DNA from: Fragilaria crotonensis | Lineage: Eukaryota > Bacillariophyta > Fragilariophyceae > Fragilariales > Fragilariaceae | DNA length: 64,000 nt | Assembly (NCBI GenBank): GCA_022925895.1 | Contig: JAKSYS010000161.1 | Coordinates: forward strand, 37,560 to 101,559 | Reading direction: 5' to 3' | In this document: positions 12,859 through 23,947 of the stretch, in pieces | Numbering within the stretch: the first letter of the stretch is position 1 | How the letters are laid out: every line of letters starts with the position of its first letter | Notes under the pieces: model-generated | The model's input: only the letters and a program-made list of their open reading frames with translations | Databases searched by the model: none | What the model was told of the DNA's origin: nothing | Position numbers and translations under genes: made by a program

Positions 12859-14214
12859 TCATTTGACACTGTCATCATCTGATTCAATTGCTGGTGGTGT
12901 AGTCTTGCCATACTTTTTCCAACGAATCTCTTGGAGAAGATACCCCTCCATTGTTTGTGCTTTTGGATCTTGCCTGTCTTCAGCAACTGTTTGACACAAC
13001 TCATTGAATCGTCGCATTCCTCTTTCACTCCATCCACCGAACTCGCAGTTCCCCATTGACCCCTTTGTGTACTTTCCACGTATCTTTGTTGCACCACGTT
13101 TCTTTTTCTCTGCTGTACTAATAAGCATGGAGGGTTGCAGTGTCCTTCGCTCATTGTGATACTTGTGAATCCACTTGTCCACATAGTTCTCATACAGCAG
13201 CAGCCCAAATGCCTTGTCACTCACAGTAACAAGCTTTATCTTTTCTCCAACACCCTTTATCTCTGCCTTTGACACTTCTTCTACATATTTCCGTTGTCCT
13301 CCCCAAGCTCTGGCTCCTGGTACACAATCCAAGAAAGTGCCTAAGAACCATACAAATGCTTCCAAGTCTTCAGCAGAACCGTCATAGCTTCTTCGTAGTT
13401 TCACAAGACTGTCCATACTATACAGTGGCACTCCATTACCTTTTTTGTGTTGCTTTTGAATAAGTAAGTCACGTACAATCTTTGCACCGGCCTGTTCACA
13501 AGTACTTCTCTTTGTGTTAATTGATCCCGTCACACATGTTGTATAAAGCTTCACAAAGTTTGGCCTTTCGGGTGCCAGAATGTTAAGAGCATCCATCACT
13601 GTTGTCAATGCTTTCATTGTCATCTCCTCACCAGTTATAAACTTTACCATCCTGAACAATTGTGTCTTACAGTAATCAACCACCCTGTCTGTCATGAGCT
13701 TTTCTCGGCAATGACCAGCTGCCCTGTATGAAAGTGCTTTATTCAATTCTCGAGTCACACCACCCTCCACCACCATTTGATTCTTCTCCTGAATGCTAGC
13801 TTTTACTGCATTTCCACGCGATCCATTACTTGCAATTTCATCGTCAGAATCCATGAAGCCACCCATAATGTCTCTAGCACTCTTTGGGACACCATTCTCC
13901 TTCTCTCGTATTTCCATACATGCTATGCAATCGGTTGGACCCTCCTTGTCATCATCATCATCGTCCTCCTCTTCCAGAAGTAATCTCTGGCATTCCCGAC
14001 GATCAACACCCTTGTGAACTTTCACAACTTCAACCTCTGCATGGTAATCTTCTTCGTCATCACTTGTGGTGTCATTGGTCATGTCAGCATCAAATTTACC
14101 ATTTTCATTACTTTTGTTCGTGTTAATATGTCTGTCGTCTTCCTTCCCGGACTTGTAAGTCACCCACTTTGCTGGGGCTTGCTTTGCCTTGGCAGTGGAA
14201 GAGCGTCGAGACAT
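12859..14214 (-). CDS. uncharacterised 451-aa acidic protein, probably mobile-element associated
   Basis: An uninterrupted frame from an ATG at 14214. Residues 1-150 are low-complexity and acidic, including a run of six aspartates (EEEDDDDDDKEG). Residues about 160-300 look helical and may form a folded domain. Near the C-terminus is FGGWSERGMRRFNELCQTVA, then a basic, Trp-containing helix and an acidic tail. I recall diatom multicopy proteins with a similar G-W-S-E/D-G-R-F/Y motif, but no assigned function. It lies 3.8 kb from a decayed PIF/Harbinger transposase on the same strand. PIF/Harbinger elements usually encode a second, DNA-binding protein, so this could be that partner, but the distance and the intervening repeats weaken the link. 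No intron was seen. Confidence 0.55.
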   Translation of the reverse strand: MSRRSSTAKAKQAPAKWVTYKSGKEDDRHINTNKSNENGKFDADMTNDTTSDDEEDYHAEVEVVKVHKGVDRRECQRLLLEEEDDDDDDKEGPTDCIACMEIREKENGVPKSARDIMGGFMDSDDEIASNGSRGNAVKASIQEKNQMVVEGGVTRELNKALSYRAAGHCREKLMTDRVVDYCKTQLFRMVKFITGEEMTMKALTTVMDALNILAPERPNFVKLYTTCVTGSINTKRSTCEQAGAKIVRDLLIQKQHKKGNGVPLYSMDSLVKLRRSYDGSAEDLEAFVWFLGTFLDCVPGARAWGGQRKYVEEVSKAEIKGVGEKIKLVTVSDKAFGLLLYENYVDKWIHKYHNERRTLQPSMLISTAEKKKRGATKIRGKYTKGSMGNCEFGGWSERGMRRFNELCQTVAEDRQDPKAQTMEGYLLQEIRWKKYGKTTPPAIESDDDSVK

Positions 14215-16640
14215 ACGGTAGTGCTAATACTATAGTAGTGTATTGGTGACGAGGATGTCGAAGAAGGCAATGGATATCAATTTGACTGAAGTACAACATC
14301 AACTATTGTGACCTAAAGTATTGAATCTCATAGACCTCACAAATCCCATTGACCAAAAACTGACAATTGAACCTCAACAAAAGTGGCGGAGGAGTGGAAT
14401 ATTCCTCTTGAAGAATTGCTTGTCGTATGCAATGATGCGAAACCAAAGGTGATAACAAAGAGGAAAATGTGTTCTGGAGTTGGTTGACGGGAGTCAGGGA
14501 GCATATCAAAACAACGCAAAATATGTTCTAAACAAATACGACAAGAATCACACACATATTGACTAAGCATAATGGGACGTGTTTCAATTGGAAATAGGTG
14601 ACTCGAAATGTTCCAGGGACAACTAAAAGTGTTTAGAACGATACAACATTTTGTGCCCTATATTTCATCATGGTTGCGGCACTCAATATAGAAGCATGAC
14701 TATGAAGATTGTGTTACAACAAACTAAATGAACATGTGGGATATTTCAAAGCTGGTACAAATTGTGCCAAATTTGGAGAGTGGACAAAAAACGGTACAAT
14801 TCCACACAATAACAGCACGGTGGGTACAGTCACATCGTACAAAAATGTGACATTTTGGTCTGATTTTGTACCATGTAAATGTGGGTGTAACATCCGGCAC
14901 CTTCTGATGACAACAACCACGAAGGGCTTTGCGAGCACAAAATTGACAACACAATGATCACTCAACCCGCTTTCTGGCTGGGGAACAACCTTTGGGTATT
15001 GATTCCGTGAGGATAATCTGACGGCATTGAATAAGTGTTGGACATGTGAAGGTTGAAAAACGCCTTTTCAAAACCTCACACCCACCACAAAGGGCAATGC
15101 GAGCACAAAGTTGACAGCACAATGATCACTCAACCTGCTTTCTGGCTGGGGAATGACCTTTGGCTATCAATTCTGCAAGGATGATCCAACAGCAAAGACA
15201 TGAAAGAAGCAATTGGTGGTGCAGTATACAGAAGTAATCTAGGTGGCATTATTTCTATGCTGCAATTAATGTAGAATACGTATTACAGTTAGGACCCAAT
15301 TTCTTAAGGTAAATGTTCACTTGAGTTTGCATACATACCAAATTGGGCAAGTATACATCATGTGTATACATAATCACAATTCTGGTATTGCCATAAAAAT
15401 TTGGATGTTACATTTATTACAACAATGGAAAGGGATGCAGATGCCAAGTCAGTTGCAGACAGAAACAACAACGGAAAGGGATGCAGATGCCAAGTCAGTT
15501 GCAGATGAAGCCGGCAATCATAACAATACGGGAGTGGAAAACGAAAGGTCATCAGGGAAGAAGAAGAGAAGAAGAAGTGACAAGAAGGACTCATGGGAAA
15601 GTACATGGCAAATCTTCATTTGTCATTTTCATTCATCGTCTTCATTTGTCATTGTCGTTTGTTGTCTTCATTTGCTTGTCATCTTGGTTTTTCATCATCT
15701 TCGTTTGGCTCGTTGCTCATCTTCGGTTGTCCTATTAGTTTCTTGTCATCTTCATTTGTTTGTCCTCTTAGTTCTTCCGCTTTGTCATCTTTGTTTGATC
15801 GTCCTCTTCATTGGGTTGCCTTCGCGGTTCCTACGCACGATCGTCCTTGCAAAATTGTCCTCGATCGTCATCTTCAAATGAATTTTGAATTTTTCCATCA
15901 ACACTTTCATTTGTGTCAGTAGATCTGTAGCACATGAATATTGAAGGGAGGGTTGCCTCTCATTTACTCTCGTCTTGTAGTAGAATTAGATTCCACACAA
16001 TTAAGTAATTTTTGTGTACCAACTTATTCTGATAGTTTTGTAGGTATGTATGTATGTACATTCATCTGTTAGTAGTACATAGCCAATTATTTAGATCCTC
16101 TTGAATTAAGTAAGTCTTGTGTACCAACTTTCTTGTAGGCGGGTTTCTACTATATAGTTAACTTCCTTTCTCTATGAAAGTATTTTTTCAATGCATGTAA
16201 TAATATCATTTACAAACATTTGGTACTAAAATAGCCCTCTATTTTAATAATCTTTGATTACTAATTTAGTAATAATGGTGCACCACATTTCACGAAGGCT
16301 TTCTACAACCTAAGAAGATTTCGTTTCCTCTATGCAACTTCTATTTTCAGTCATTGGATTTAGTGTTTGACTGAAGGGAGGGCGATGCTAAAAATAGGGA
16401 TCACAAGTACAAGAGGGGCAATGAAATTATGTGGCCACCACCACCATTTCAGCATCCGGGGCACTATCAACCGCCTCCATTCCATCAGAGGCACTATCCA
16501 CCTCATCCTAGATACCATACTAGGGTTGCAAGGCGGCAGTTTCCACCACGTGTGCCTCTTCTCTTTCCATGTATTCCTCCCCACTCCCGCAATCCCATCA
16601 CCAGCAATTGTTGTAAATCAACATTTCCACTATAATGGAT
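14215..16640. other. gene-free, with a duplicated segment and a pyrimidine-rich tract
   Basis: No supported gene. A segment of about 110 bp (GCGAGCACAAAATTGACAAC, followed by CTTTCTGGCTGGGGAA) at about 14928 recurs at about 15092. From 15425 a 47-bp direct repeat (GAAAGGGATGCAGATGCCAA) occurs twice. From 15596 to 15910 one strand is a CTTCATTTGTCATC-like simple sequence, so the long frames there are low-complexity and not genes. Confidence 0.5.
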
Positions 16641-16648
16641 AACACCCT

Positions 16649-17936
16649 TTGGCAGAACTAGCAGGAGGAGAGCAAAAAGTTGTTTTTGATATCCAAACAG
16701 AGATAAAAGTCACGGAAAAGGAAATGGTTCAGGGAATACTTCTGGGAAGGGACCTCGAGGCGCAGGACATTGTCTATGAGGTCAATGAAGACTTCCAAGA
16801 CAGACGCGATAAGGTGTTGGACAACAAAGTGTTCAAATAAGTGCTGGAGGCTGCACATCCTCATGATGAAGATACTGCGCAGTGCAAATGAAAATTGAGT
16901 AAACCAAGTGCTACATCCTCAAGCAAAGGTATGAGACACATTCCTCACTCAAGTACAGAATTCACATCCTTGCTATCAATGACAGGAGCCACCGCAATGT
17001 CAGGGGAGCGAGGGTGAAGATGTGATTCTTTCTTTGATAGTTGATGGCCCCGCGGCTGATGCTAGAACAATTTGCTTCCAACCGGGCATGACAAAGCTCA
17101 AGACTGGTGATGAACAACCTGAGCTTTATCCAAGTTATTCCCGGTGATGGGAAAAAGCAAGCTTCTTACGTTCATGCAATGTTGAAGACACGGCCATCAC
17201 ACATTGCCACAACCGGATGCATGGCCATTATATTCCGTAATGGAATTCACAAAATGATCAACGACAAAGGTTCTTCTGTTTCAAGTCTTGCAGTTCCAGT
17301 GCGCAATAACCAGTATGTACTTGGGAATATGAGCAAGAAGCAATTTCCTATTCAACTTGCAAGCACATTGGAATGGATGTGGAAACATTGCCAGGAAAAA
17401 AGAGGTTGGACGCGCATCTCTCATTGTTTGTAAATTGGCCTGACCCTGTGATGATAATCAATTTCACTTCCTGACATACAGAGTTGGTGACCATCCCTTT
17501 CCAAATGCATTGTTGAGAAGCTTTGTAGCACAGCAACCAATTCGAGTATTCCGGTTGTCAAAGGGCTACCACATGAGAAGTTAAAAAAAGAAGCCCGATG
17601 GAAATATGGACGGTACAATATCAGTATATCACTACGATGACATGTACTTATAATTGCTGCCATTAATGTGGAAGATGGTGGGGTTGTCAAGTAAGTACTT
17701 GGGGAAACTGTTGAAGATGCAAGAGTATTTTAAATGATCCAAGGGGAGCCTCTTTCCTTGATGAGAAAGCTCATGGACACTACTCCATCTTTGGAATGCT
17801 TCCCTTCTCCTCTTCCCACATTCAAAAACGAGGATAATCAATCATATTTCAGTATGAAAGGGTCAGAGGAACTGACTGGAAGGGCTCGGGAGGTCAATGA
17901 TTTCCATGATTGCAACCCACCCTTGGTGAGGGTTTA
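16649..17936 (+). pseudogene. decayed coding remnant, possibly SRA-YDG-like
   Basis: Plus-strand pieces that look coding occur at 16649-16840 (acidic, helical) and 17107-17433 (HAMLKTRPSHIATTGCMAII, FRNGIHKMINDKG). Further pieces near 17500-17660 read LRSFVAQQPIRVFRLSKGYH and, in another frame, YHYDDMYL. The spacing of a V-R/I-R-V segment before a Y-x-Y-D-D/G-x-Y motif resembles the end of an SRA-YDG domain (5-methylcytosine binding). This rests on short matches across frameshifts and should be held loosely. No intact frame exists. Confidence 0.25.
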
Positions 17937-17975
17937 GTTGTTGGCTTTTACTAATTAATTTTACTTGAGTACATT

Positions 17976-19030
17976 TTACATTAAGTGCATTGTTTTGTAT
18001 TCTTCAAAATTCAATAGAGTGGTGGTTTCCTTGTCATCATTGCGAAGACGATTGTAACGTGCTGGACGTCGAAATCCAATCTCATTAATGTGCTTCAGAA
18101 TCCTATCTCTGGGAAAGGATGTTCCAGTTTGGCTATGAAGCCGAGTCAGATTTGGCCAGTGTATATCATTTAGATTTCCCATTATGTCTGCAGATGTTAC
18201 TTCCTTGTTGATTTGCCAGTCATTATCAACTATAAAGTTGTGAAGCCTAACAGATGCGTTCAGAAGAATGCTGCACGTTTTTAAACTTGTTCTTTCACAG
18301 ACAATTGGCCAAAGGCTTGCTCCAAACAAATCCTCAATTGGCTGAGGAAATAGTTGTAGCTACGGTTCTGTGGATACATGTGGATGAGTTCCTGAAAATG
18401 GTATCAACATATGTTCCGATATCACCTATGCATTGTCAGCCACAACATAAAATCCAGGTGGCAACGCATCAATCCACGTCTTCAATCTGGTCAATGCAAG
18501 AGCTTTGGAATTAGGAGAACGCCCAGGTGCAGCAACAGCGAAGTATAAAAGTTGCCCTGGGAATCAGACAGGGCCTGGATAATCAAACTGTCATGCTTGT
18601 AATGACCTGAGTAGTATGCCAATAAGTTCTCTGCCTCCTCTGACGTTGTGGAAGGATGTATGAATACATTCAAATGATCCAAGGTCCCAACACACCCTCA
18701 CAACACTGGTGATGATGCAACGGCCTCAAACTGAAAAGCAAGATGCTGCAGGCCTTCAATGTCTGATGAATCTGGTAGCCATATTTCAAGGGTTGGGCAA
18801 CGAACTACAGCATTTAGAAACTTACGTCGAAGATAATAAAAGTGGGATTTGCTGATGCCAAAGACTTTTAATATCTTGCCATTGACCACCTGCCAACCAC
18901 CGCAACAACATGGCAACAACCAATTCAGGTTGAATTGGACTCTTCGTTTTTGAAGATCCATGTGCTTGATGTTGGTGCACTTCATCACATCCAGATCGTC
19001 CGGATGACTTTCCACCAGCTTGTTTCATTC
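17976..19030 (-). pseudogene. PIF/Harbinger-type DDE transposase, frameshifted
   Basis: Three consecutive minus-strand frames give the family's parts in order. 18698-19015 carries the helical N-terminal part (GKILKVFGISKSHFYYLRRK, then PDSSDIEGLQHLAFQFEAVA). 18491-18700 carries a segment matching the first catalytic Asp region (GTLDHLNVFIHP) and AYYSGHYKHDSLIIQALSDS, where G-H-Y and the second Asp fit Harbinger transposases. 17976-18329 ends with FGASLWPIVCERTSL and the hallmark RLHNFIVDN. The frames do not join without single-base changes, and the G-S/T-N/H-D block after the second Asp is degraded. It is a fossil of a once active element. TIRs and the expected 3-bp TSD were not located. Confidence 0.75.
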
Positions 19031-19901
19031 TGTTGAATATATTGAAACATAATCACTCCAAACCAATCTTGGAGGGGCAAATTTTTGATGGCGTTGTCAA
19101 AGATGATGCCTTTGAATCAGAAGATTTGGAAGGAAGTGCGATTTCTTGTGCCGGTTCTCATTGTCCTTGTCATTGTCAGCATCAGTGTCAGAATCTGAAT
19201 CGCCAGATCCAGTATAAACAATGATAGAATCAGATCCCACTGATGACAATGGCCTGGTGATGAAGTTATGAGAATGCAGTGGGCTAACTTCTTTAATGGG
19301 CTTTGTTGGGCGGGAACAATCAACATCCTTTGAGGTTCTTCCTCGTCAACGGATAACATTGCACCAAAGTTTGAGCCACAAATGAGATCACAGTGGACTC
19401 AAGTCCTTCAAAACTCTGGGCGGAAACAACAAATGTCATCTTATACCTCAATGGATAATTTTGCACCATGGAGGAATGTGTGAACGTAGAAACAGTGGCA
19501 TTCAGTTAAGCACCCGCTCAAACTGGGGAGAGATGTCTTCGCGAAAGCCAATAACATCATTCGTGAGCAATCTCCAGAGGGTGTATATTGTAGTGAAAAG
19601 CAGTACAGTATCTATCTTAATGTTAGGATTTTGGTTGATGAAAACCCCAAAACGTCGACCAAAACGAAATTGAAGAAGTCGAAATCTCATTTTGTGGGTT
19701 CCGGTGTTCCGGATAAGACCCATGCTGCTACATTTCGTACTTTGTACTTGCGAAGTACAAAAAGTACAAAGCACTACAATGAAGTACAATTTTCATCCGG
19801 ATAAGACGCACCCTTACATTGAATAGTTGAATAGGTTCGTGATGTCCAATTCGGCGAGAGGCGGTGGCACATAATGAGAACGTTGGTAACAACATAAAAA
19901 G
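19031..19901. other. no supported gene
   Basis: Short frames only. Nothing recognised before the tRNA gene. Confidence 0.4.
19896..19900 (-). terminator. RNA polymerase III T-run after tRNA-Val
   Basis: On the minus strand a TTTTT lies two bases after the tRNA 3' end, the usual pol III stop signal. Confidence 0.7.
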
Positions 19902-19975
19902 TACAAGAAGGGGGAGTCGAACCCCCGACCTCAGCCGTGTTAAGGCCGCGTCATAACCAACTAGACCATCCCTGC
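19902..19975 (-). tRNA. tRNA-Val (anticodon AAC)
   Basis: The minus strand folds as a complete 74-nt cloverleaf. The acceptor stem is GCAGGGA/TTCTTGT with G-U pairs. The D-arm contains the A-box-like TGGTCTAGTTGG. The anticodon stem CGGCC/GGCTG closes the loop TTAACAC, so the anticodon is AAC. The T-arm GGGGG-TTCGACT-CCCCC contains the B-box GGTTCGACTCC. The CCA end is not encoded, as expected for a nuclear gene, and there is no intron. Confidence 0.88.
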
Positions 19976-20358
19976 GTGGAAGTTGAGGATGAAAAATAAA
20001 TAATATAAAGTTGTTTTTCATTGGAAAAATGCTACTTTGCGCGATCACCAACTACAGATCATCCCTCTCTGAAAAAAGGTAGGAGAATGAATCAAATAAG
20101 ATTCAGCATGAATAATTTGTTTTTGTGAGCATACAACACACAATACATAAGAAAAATGTGAGTACGGAACAAGGGCAGCCGATGCGGCTGCGCACCTTGT
20201 ACTGTTGTATGTGTCCGGTACGCTGCGAGGCATAATGTCGCTACAGCTTTTAGTACGTTAATAAGGTACTGCTGCTCAATGATCACTGCTGACTGAGTAC
20301 TTGTACGGGGAGTTCGTCCATTTTCCTAGTCCCCTTTTCGAACCATTTTAGGGAGCCC

Positions 20359-20568
20359 GTGTATGTCCCCTAATCGAGCCGATCGAGCTTTCGAAAAGAA
20401 TCGACTCCCTGAAATATACTAGAAATTAAATTTCACGTCGACTTTACATACGAATCTCAGGGTGCTCCTCTGCAGAGAGAATACCCAACACCGTACCAGT
20501 ACTCAGTAGAAGACAGTACTACCGTACAGTAATGCAGGTGATGTCCGGCTCGATTAGGGGACATACAC
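20359..20568. repeat. 23-bp perfect inverted repeat flanking 164 bp
   Basis: The left arm at 20359-20381 begins GTGTATGTCCCCTAATCGAG. The right arm at 20546-20568 is its exact reverse complement. No clear target duplication flanks the arms, so a transposon origin is unproven. It lies about 420 bp upstream of the dioxygenase start codon. The rest of 19976-20983 holds no gene. Confidence 0.7.
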
Positions 20569-20983
20569 TGACATACGTTGTATTGCATGGTCAAATTGAA
20601 CATAAGCATGCTATATACTCGGAGTATATTTTATTGTACCATAACATTCAGCATAACAATATATATACACTCGAGGATGATATACGACGGTACAGAGTCT
20701 ACATGTTGATGAAGATCACAAATCACAACACTGCTACAGTATCTGCAATCGACAGCAACAAATAGCGTGCCAGTACAAGCAAGGCGCAGTGCCAACACGC
20801 ATTCCAAACGACTTCGATCACTATACTAAGGGTAGTCTTCCTTGCATTCGAGTACAAGTACCTGTTTCTTTTGCAAGGGTGACATCGGAAGGGGATAGTC
20901 CGTCGCTCAATAGTAGTACTTGTGCCAGGTGAGGAAGCCCAATCGTCCATTCTCTGGTCTCAAAATCCCTCGATCCAGCTGGA

Positions 20984-23947
20984 ATGGATGTTTCCAACGA
21001 CCGCGAGGTTGAGCGACTAGGAGCTAATGCTACCGCTGTTTACGCCTTGGAGTTCTGGCATTCACTTGCCAAGGCAGCCCGCGAGGACGGCCGTCTTTTG
21101 GATCCCATCTGGGAGAATCCTGGAAATGAGTCTTCGCGTAACAATGGATCCCTCCAATCGCAGGGTAGCAGTCCATCAATGCAACGGAGTTCGGCAACAA
21201 CGAAGATCGTTTTGACTGAGGATTCAGCTTCGGGTCGACGACTTTACAAGAGGTTTCGATCAAACTTTGGCCAACTTGATGTCAGACGCCTGGCGTCCTC
21301 GAATCTATCTGGCGAACGGTGGCAGTCCTTGCTGGTGGCATCAGAAGGTATAATCGACTCGTACAACTTCATGACTTTGCTGAGACTTGATGCCTACGAT
21401 ATCTTTTGGATGACTGAGTCAGAAGTTAGTAGTGGCCTCTCCATCGTACCGCGGGCCCAGTTTCTCTTCATCGAACTCGCCAGAATCCATGAAGGGGTTT
21501 ACGCGTCGGCAGATTTTCGACGCAGGCTTCAATTATGGGATACCAAGTGCTGGAGTGAAGACTTACTTCAGGCACTCGATGCAAAGGACGAAGCCGCATC
21601 TTTGGCTGCGGTTGATTCACTTCGGGTCCAATGGCCATATCCTCGAGCGTCCATTCTCAAGGAATCCAGAGTTCTGAGAGCAGTCAGGAAGGGATGGAAA
21701 TCTGGATCCACAGAGAGTGTTCGCACTGCGTGCCAAGACCTTCTACAATACTGGAATGACATGCTGGAAATGGGGAAGTTGGCGTGGGCTTCACCCAAAC
21801 AATATCCTGCCTTGGAGCGCATGGCGCGCAACCTTGCCCTCCAGAATGATCAACGTGCAGGACAATGCCTCTCTTCGGTGACTCGCACCACATCATCGCT
21901 CTCAGATTTATTTCCTCCGACTATGGCGGCTGCTCCGCGCATCTTTTCCCAGTTTGGCGTAGTCGTGGTGGAAGACTTTTTAGATCAGGAACAAGTCCAG
22001 GAGTGCAGAGAAGCAGCTGCAATGTGTTTGAAGTCTCTGATCGATGAGCAACTGACACCCCGGGGTTTGGTGGTTGATGGATTGAACGCCTTTGATTTTG
22101 CTGAAGTACGTCAACGCCCGGGTCATCGCGTCGATAATAGATATAAGATTTTGGACACGTCAGTCGTGAAATCAGTCGCTGAAAGGCTCTTGCAGGAGTT
22201 GCCAGTATTGTTATCTGAAGGCAAGACCAATGCTCAATACAAATTGCTTTTTGGAGGGGTTGTCCATTCATTTCCCCGCGTGAAGGAAACTGACCCGATT
22301 CCAGACGCACAAATTTGGCACCGGGATGGGCCGAGTTTATTCGACTCCGCCTTTCACGAGACACACTGCTTCAATGTATTCATACCACTAATCGACGTTT
22401 CGACCAAAAACGGAACCACTGAATTCATACCAGGATCGCACAATGATGCTGTGTTTGAAGAATGCATGATAGAGTTATTGAATCAACCAGATGATCACCA
22501 CTTAGCTGTCAGGGCTGAAGTGCGCGCCGGGAGCCTGATTGTCTTTGATGTTCGAGTCTTGCATCGCGGGCTGGCAAATGCGTCCATGGACGAACGCCCC
22601 ATGCTCTATTTCACCATGGCACAGTCGTGGTTCACTGATGAGCACATGTTTGACTACTCCAAAAGCCTCGTCACAACGAGAGGCTTTCAGAACATCAGTG
22701 ACAGCTCTGGTTTGTCCAGCAAGGAAGGAATGGTGTCTTTTCGACTCGGTCGTCTCTATGAATTAGTCTCTGGGCGGATACCTCCCATTGAATCATCTTA
22801 CGGACATCCACACTATACAACGCGGTTCGATTTGTTGCTGTCAGAGCTTACGTGCGAGGCGAACTTTATGCAAAACTTGGATGCTATCTTGAACTTTTGC
22901 ACCTCGGGAGAGCAAGACATTTTGACAAATGCATTCATTGATGTCTTACGCAGTCCGCCTGCAAGAGCACAGAAACAACGAGTGCTTGAGGAGGCGCGCA
23001 TTAAGCGAAAAGAACATCGTGAAGCTGAATCACGAGCTTACGTTCACTACAAGGATTTGAACGAAGAGGAAGACTTTGCATCCTTTGCTACTGACATGTC
23101 CGACGTGTCTACTCTTTATAAGTTGACTGCAACATTAGTCCTGAAAGAATCCTGGTGCCTAAGCAAACTTGGCTTCACCGAAGATCAAGATGGCATTTGC
23201 ATTCTGTTGGCAACGCTGAAGGCGTACACTTTGCGAGAGACTGCGAAGGTAAAAATGGCACGCATTGAGGAGGCTTTCACAGCCTGGTGGCACGCTGGTG
23301 TAGACCGCTTCCATCTCGTGCGCATTGGTCATCAACCTGCGCGTCGGTTACTTGTCGTATTCAGTAGTCTTGGCTCGGGACTCGCTCGGCCTGAATGGGG
23401 TGGCTCACTGGCCAATCTTGCTCCATCCGACGAACTTGATGTCCTCTACGTTTTGGATCCTGCGTGCTCGTGGTATTGCCAGGATCCGAGTTGCAATTGG
23501 AAAGGAGGCGACTATTTCTACAAGGAACTCCAGGCGAGGTTCCAACAATACGAAGCGGTACTCTTTCTCGGTGATTCCATGGGCGCAGCAGCTGCGTTGC
23601 GATTCTCGTCACTTGCCAACGAGGCATTGGTGTTCAGTCCGCAGGTTGACATTTCATCGTACGAGGCCATTACTCGTTCCGACTTCAGCATTAAAATTCG
23701 CCGAGAATTTGAGCAAGAGGTGGTGCGTACATGTCGCGAGACAAGTGCACGCATTCTTATTCATTACGCTGAAAACTGTCAAGAGGACGCAGCTGCAGTA
23801 AATCTAATTCCGTGTCGTCGGAACATCGAGCTTGTGGCGCATGACTATGACGATCACATACTGTCACTTCACCTTCGCGACGAAGGAAAGTTAAAAGGCA
23901 TAGTCGACGGCGCTATTGGAGCGTTTTTGACCGCTGAGTTCTCATGA
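20984..23947 (+). CDS. phytanoyl-CoA dioxygenase (PhyH)-like protein fused to an alpha/beta-hydrolase-like domain
   Basis: A single 987-codon frame with an ATG at 20984 and no intron. The central part (about 310-560) is a Fe(II)/2-oxoglutarate oxygenase of the PhyH family. FGVVVVEDFLDQEQVQECRE opens the fold. IWHRDGPS supplies the metal-binding His446 and Asp448, and VLHRGLANAS supplies His527. Arg538 is placed to hold 2-oxoglutarate, and IPGSHND is the usual turn between them. The last 200 residues form a second domain. LLVVFSSLGSGLARPEWGGS opens it, FLGDSMGAAAALRFSS carries a G-x-S-x-G-like elbow (Ser865), and HDYDDHILSLHLRDEG supplies a candidate His. Residues 1-300 are largely helical and unrecognised. 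The substrate is unknown. PhyH proteins hydroxylate acyl-CoAs and many small metabolites. There is no obvious targeting peptide. Confidence 0.8.
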   Translation: MDVSNDREVERLGANATAVYALEFWHSLAKAAREDGRLLDPIWENPGNESSRNNGSLQSQGSSPSMQRSSATTKIVLTEDSASGRRLYKRFRSNFGQLDVRRLASSNLSGERWQSLLVASEGIIDSYNFMTLLRLDAYDIFWMTESEVSSGLSIVPRAQFLFIELARIHEGVYASADFRRRLQLWDTKCWSEDLLQALDAKDEAASLAAVDSLRVQWPYPRASILKESRVLRAVRKGWKSGSTESVRTACQDLLQYWNDMLEMGKLAWASPKQYPALERMARNLALQNDQRAGQCLSSVTRTTSSLSDLFPPTMAAAPRIFSQFGVVVVEDFLDQEQVQECREAAAMCLKSLIDEQLTPRGLVVDGLNAFDFAEVRQRPGHRVDNRYKILDTSVVKSVAERLLQELPVLLSEGKTNAQYKLLFGGVVHSFPRVKETDPIPDAQIWHRDGPSLFDSAFHETHCFNVFIPLIDVSTKNGTTEFIPGSHNDAVFEECMIELLNQPDDHHLAVRAEVRAGSLIVFDVRVLHRGLANASMDERPMLYFTMAQSWFTDEHMFDYSKSLVTTRGFQNISDSSGLSSKEGMVSFRLGRLYELVSGRIPPIESSYGHPHYTTRFDLLLSELTCEANFMQNLDAILNFCTSGEQDILTNAFIDVLRSPPARAQKQRVLEEARIKRKEHREAESRAYVHYKDLNEEEDFASFATDMSDVSTLYKLTATLVLKESWCLSKLGFTEDQDGICILLATLKAYTLRETAKVKMARIEEAFTAWWHAGVDRFHLVRIGHQPARRLLVVFSSLGSGLARPEWGGSLANLAPSDELDVLYVLDPACSWYCQDPSCNWKGGDYFYKELQARFQQYEAVLFLGDSMGAAAALRFSSLANEALVFSPQVDISSYEAITRSDFSIKIRREFEQEVVRTCRETSARILIHYAENCQEDAAAVNLIPCRRNIELVAHDYDDHILSLHLRDEGKLKGIVDGAIGAFLTAEFS

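Noticed and set aside
15593-15922. Long overlapping frames rich in Phe, Ser, Leu and Val resembling membrane proteins
   Set aside because: They come from a CTTCATTTGTCATC-like simple sequence and are low-complexity in all frames.
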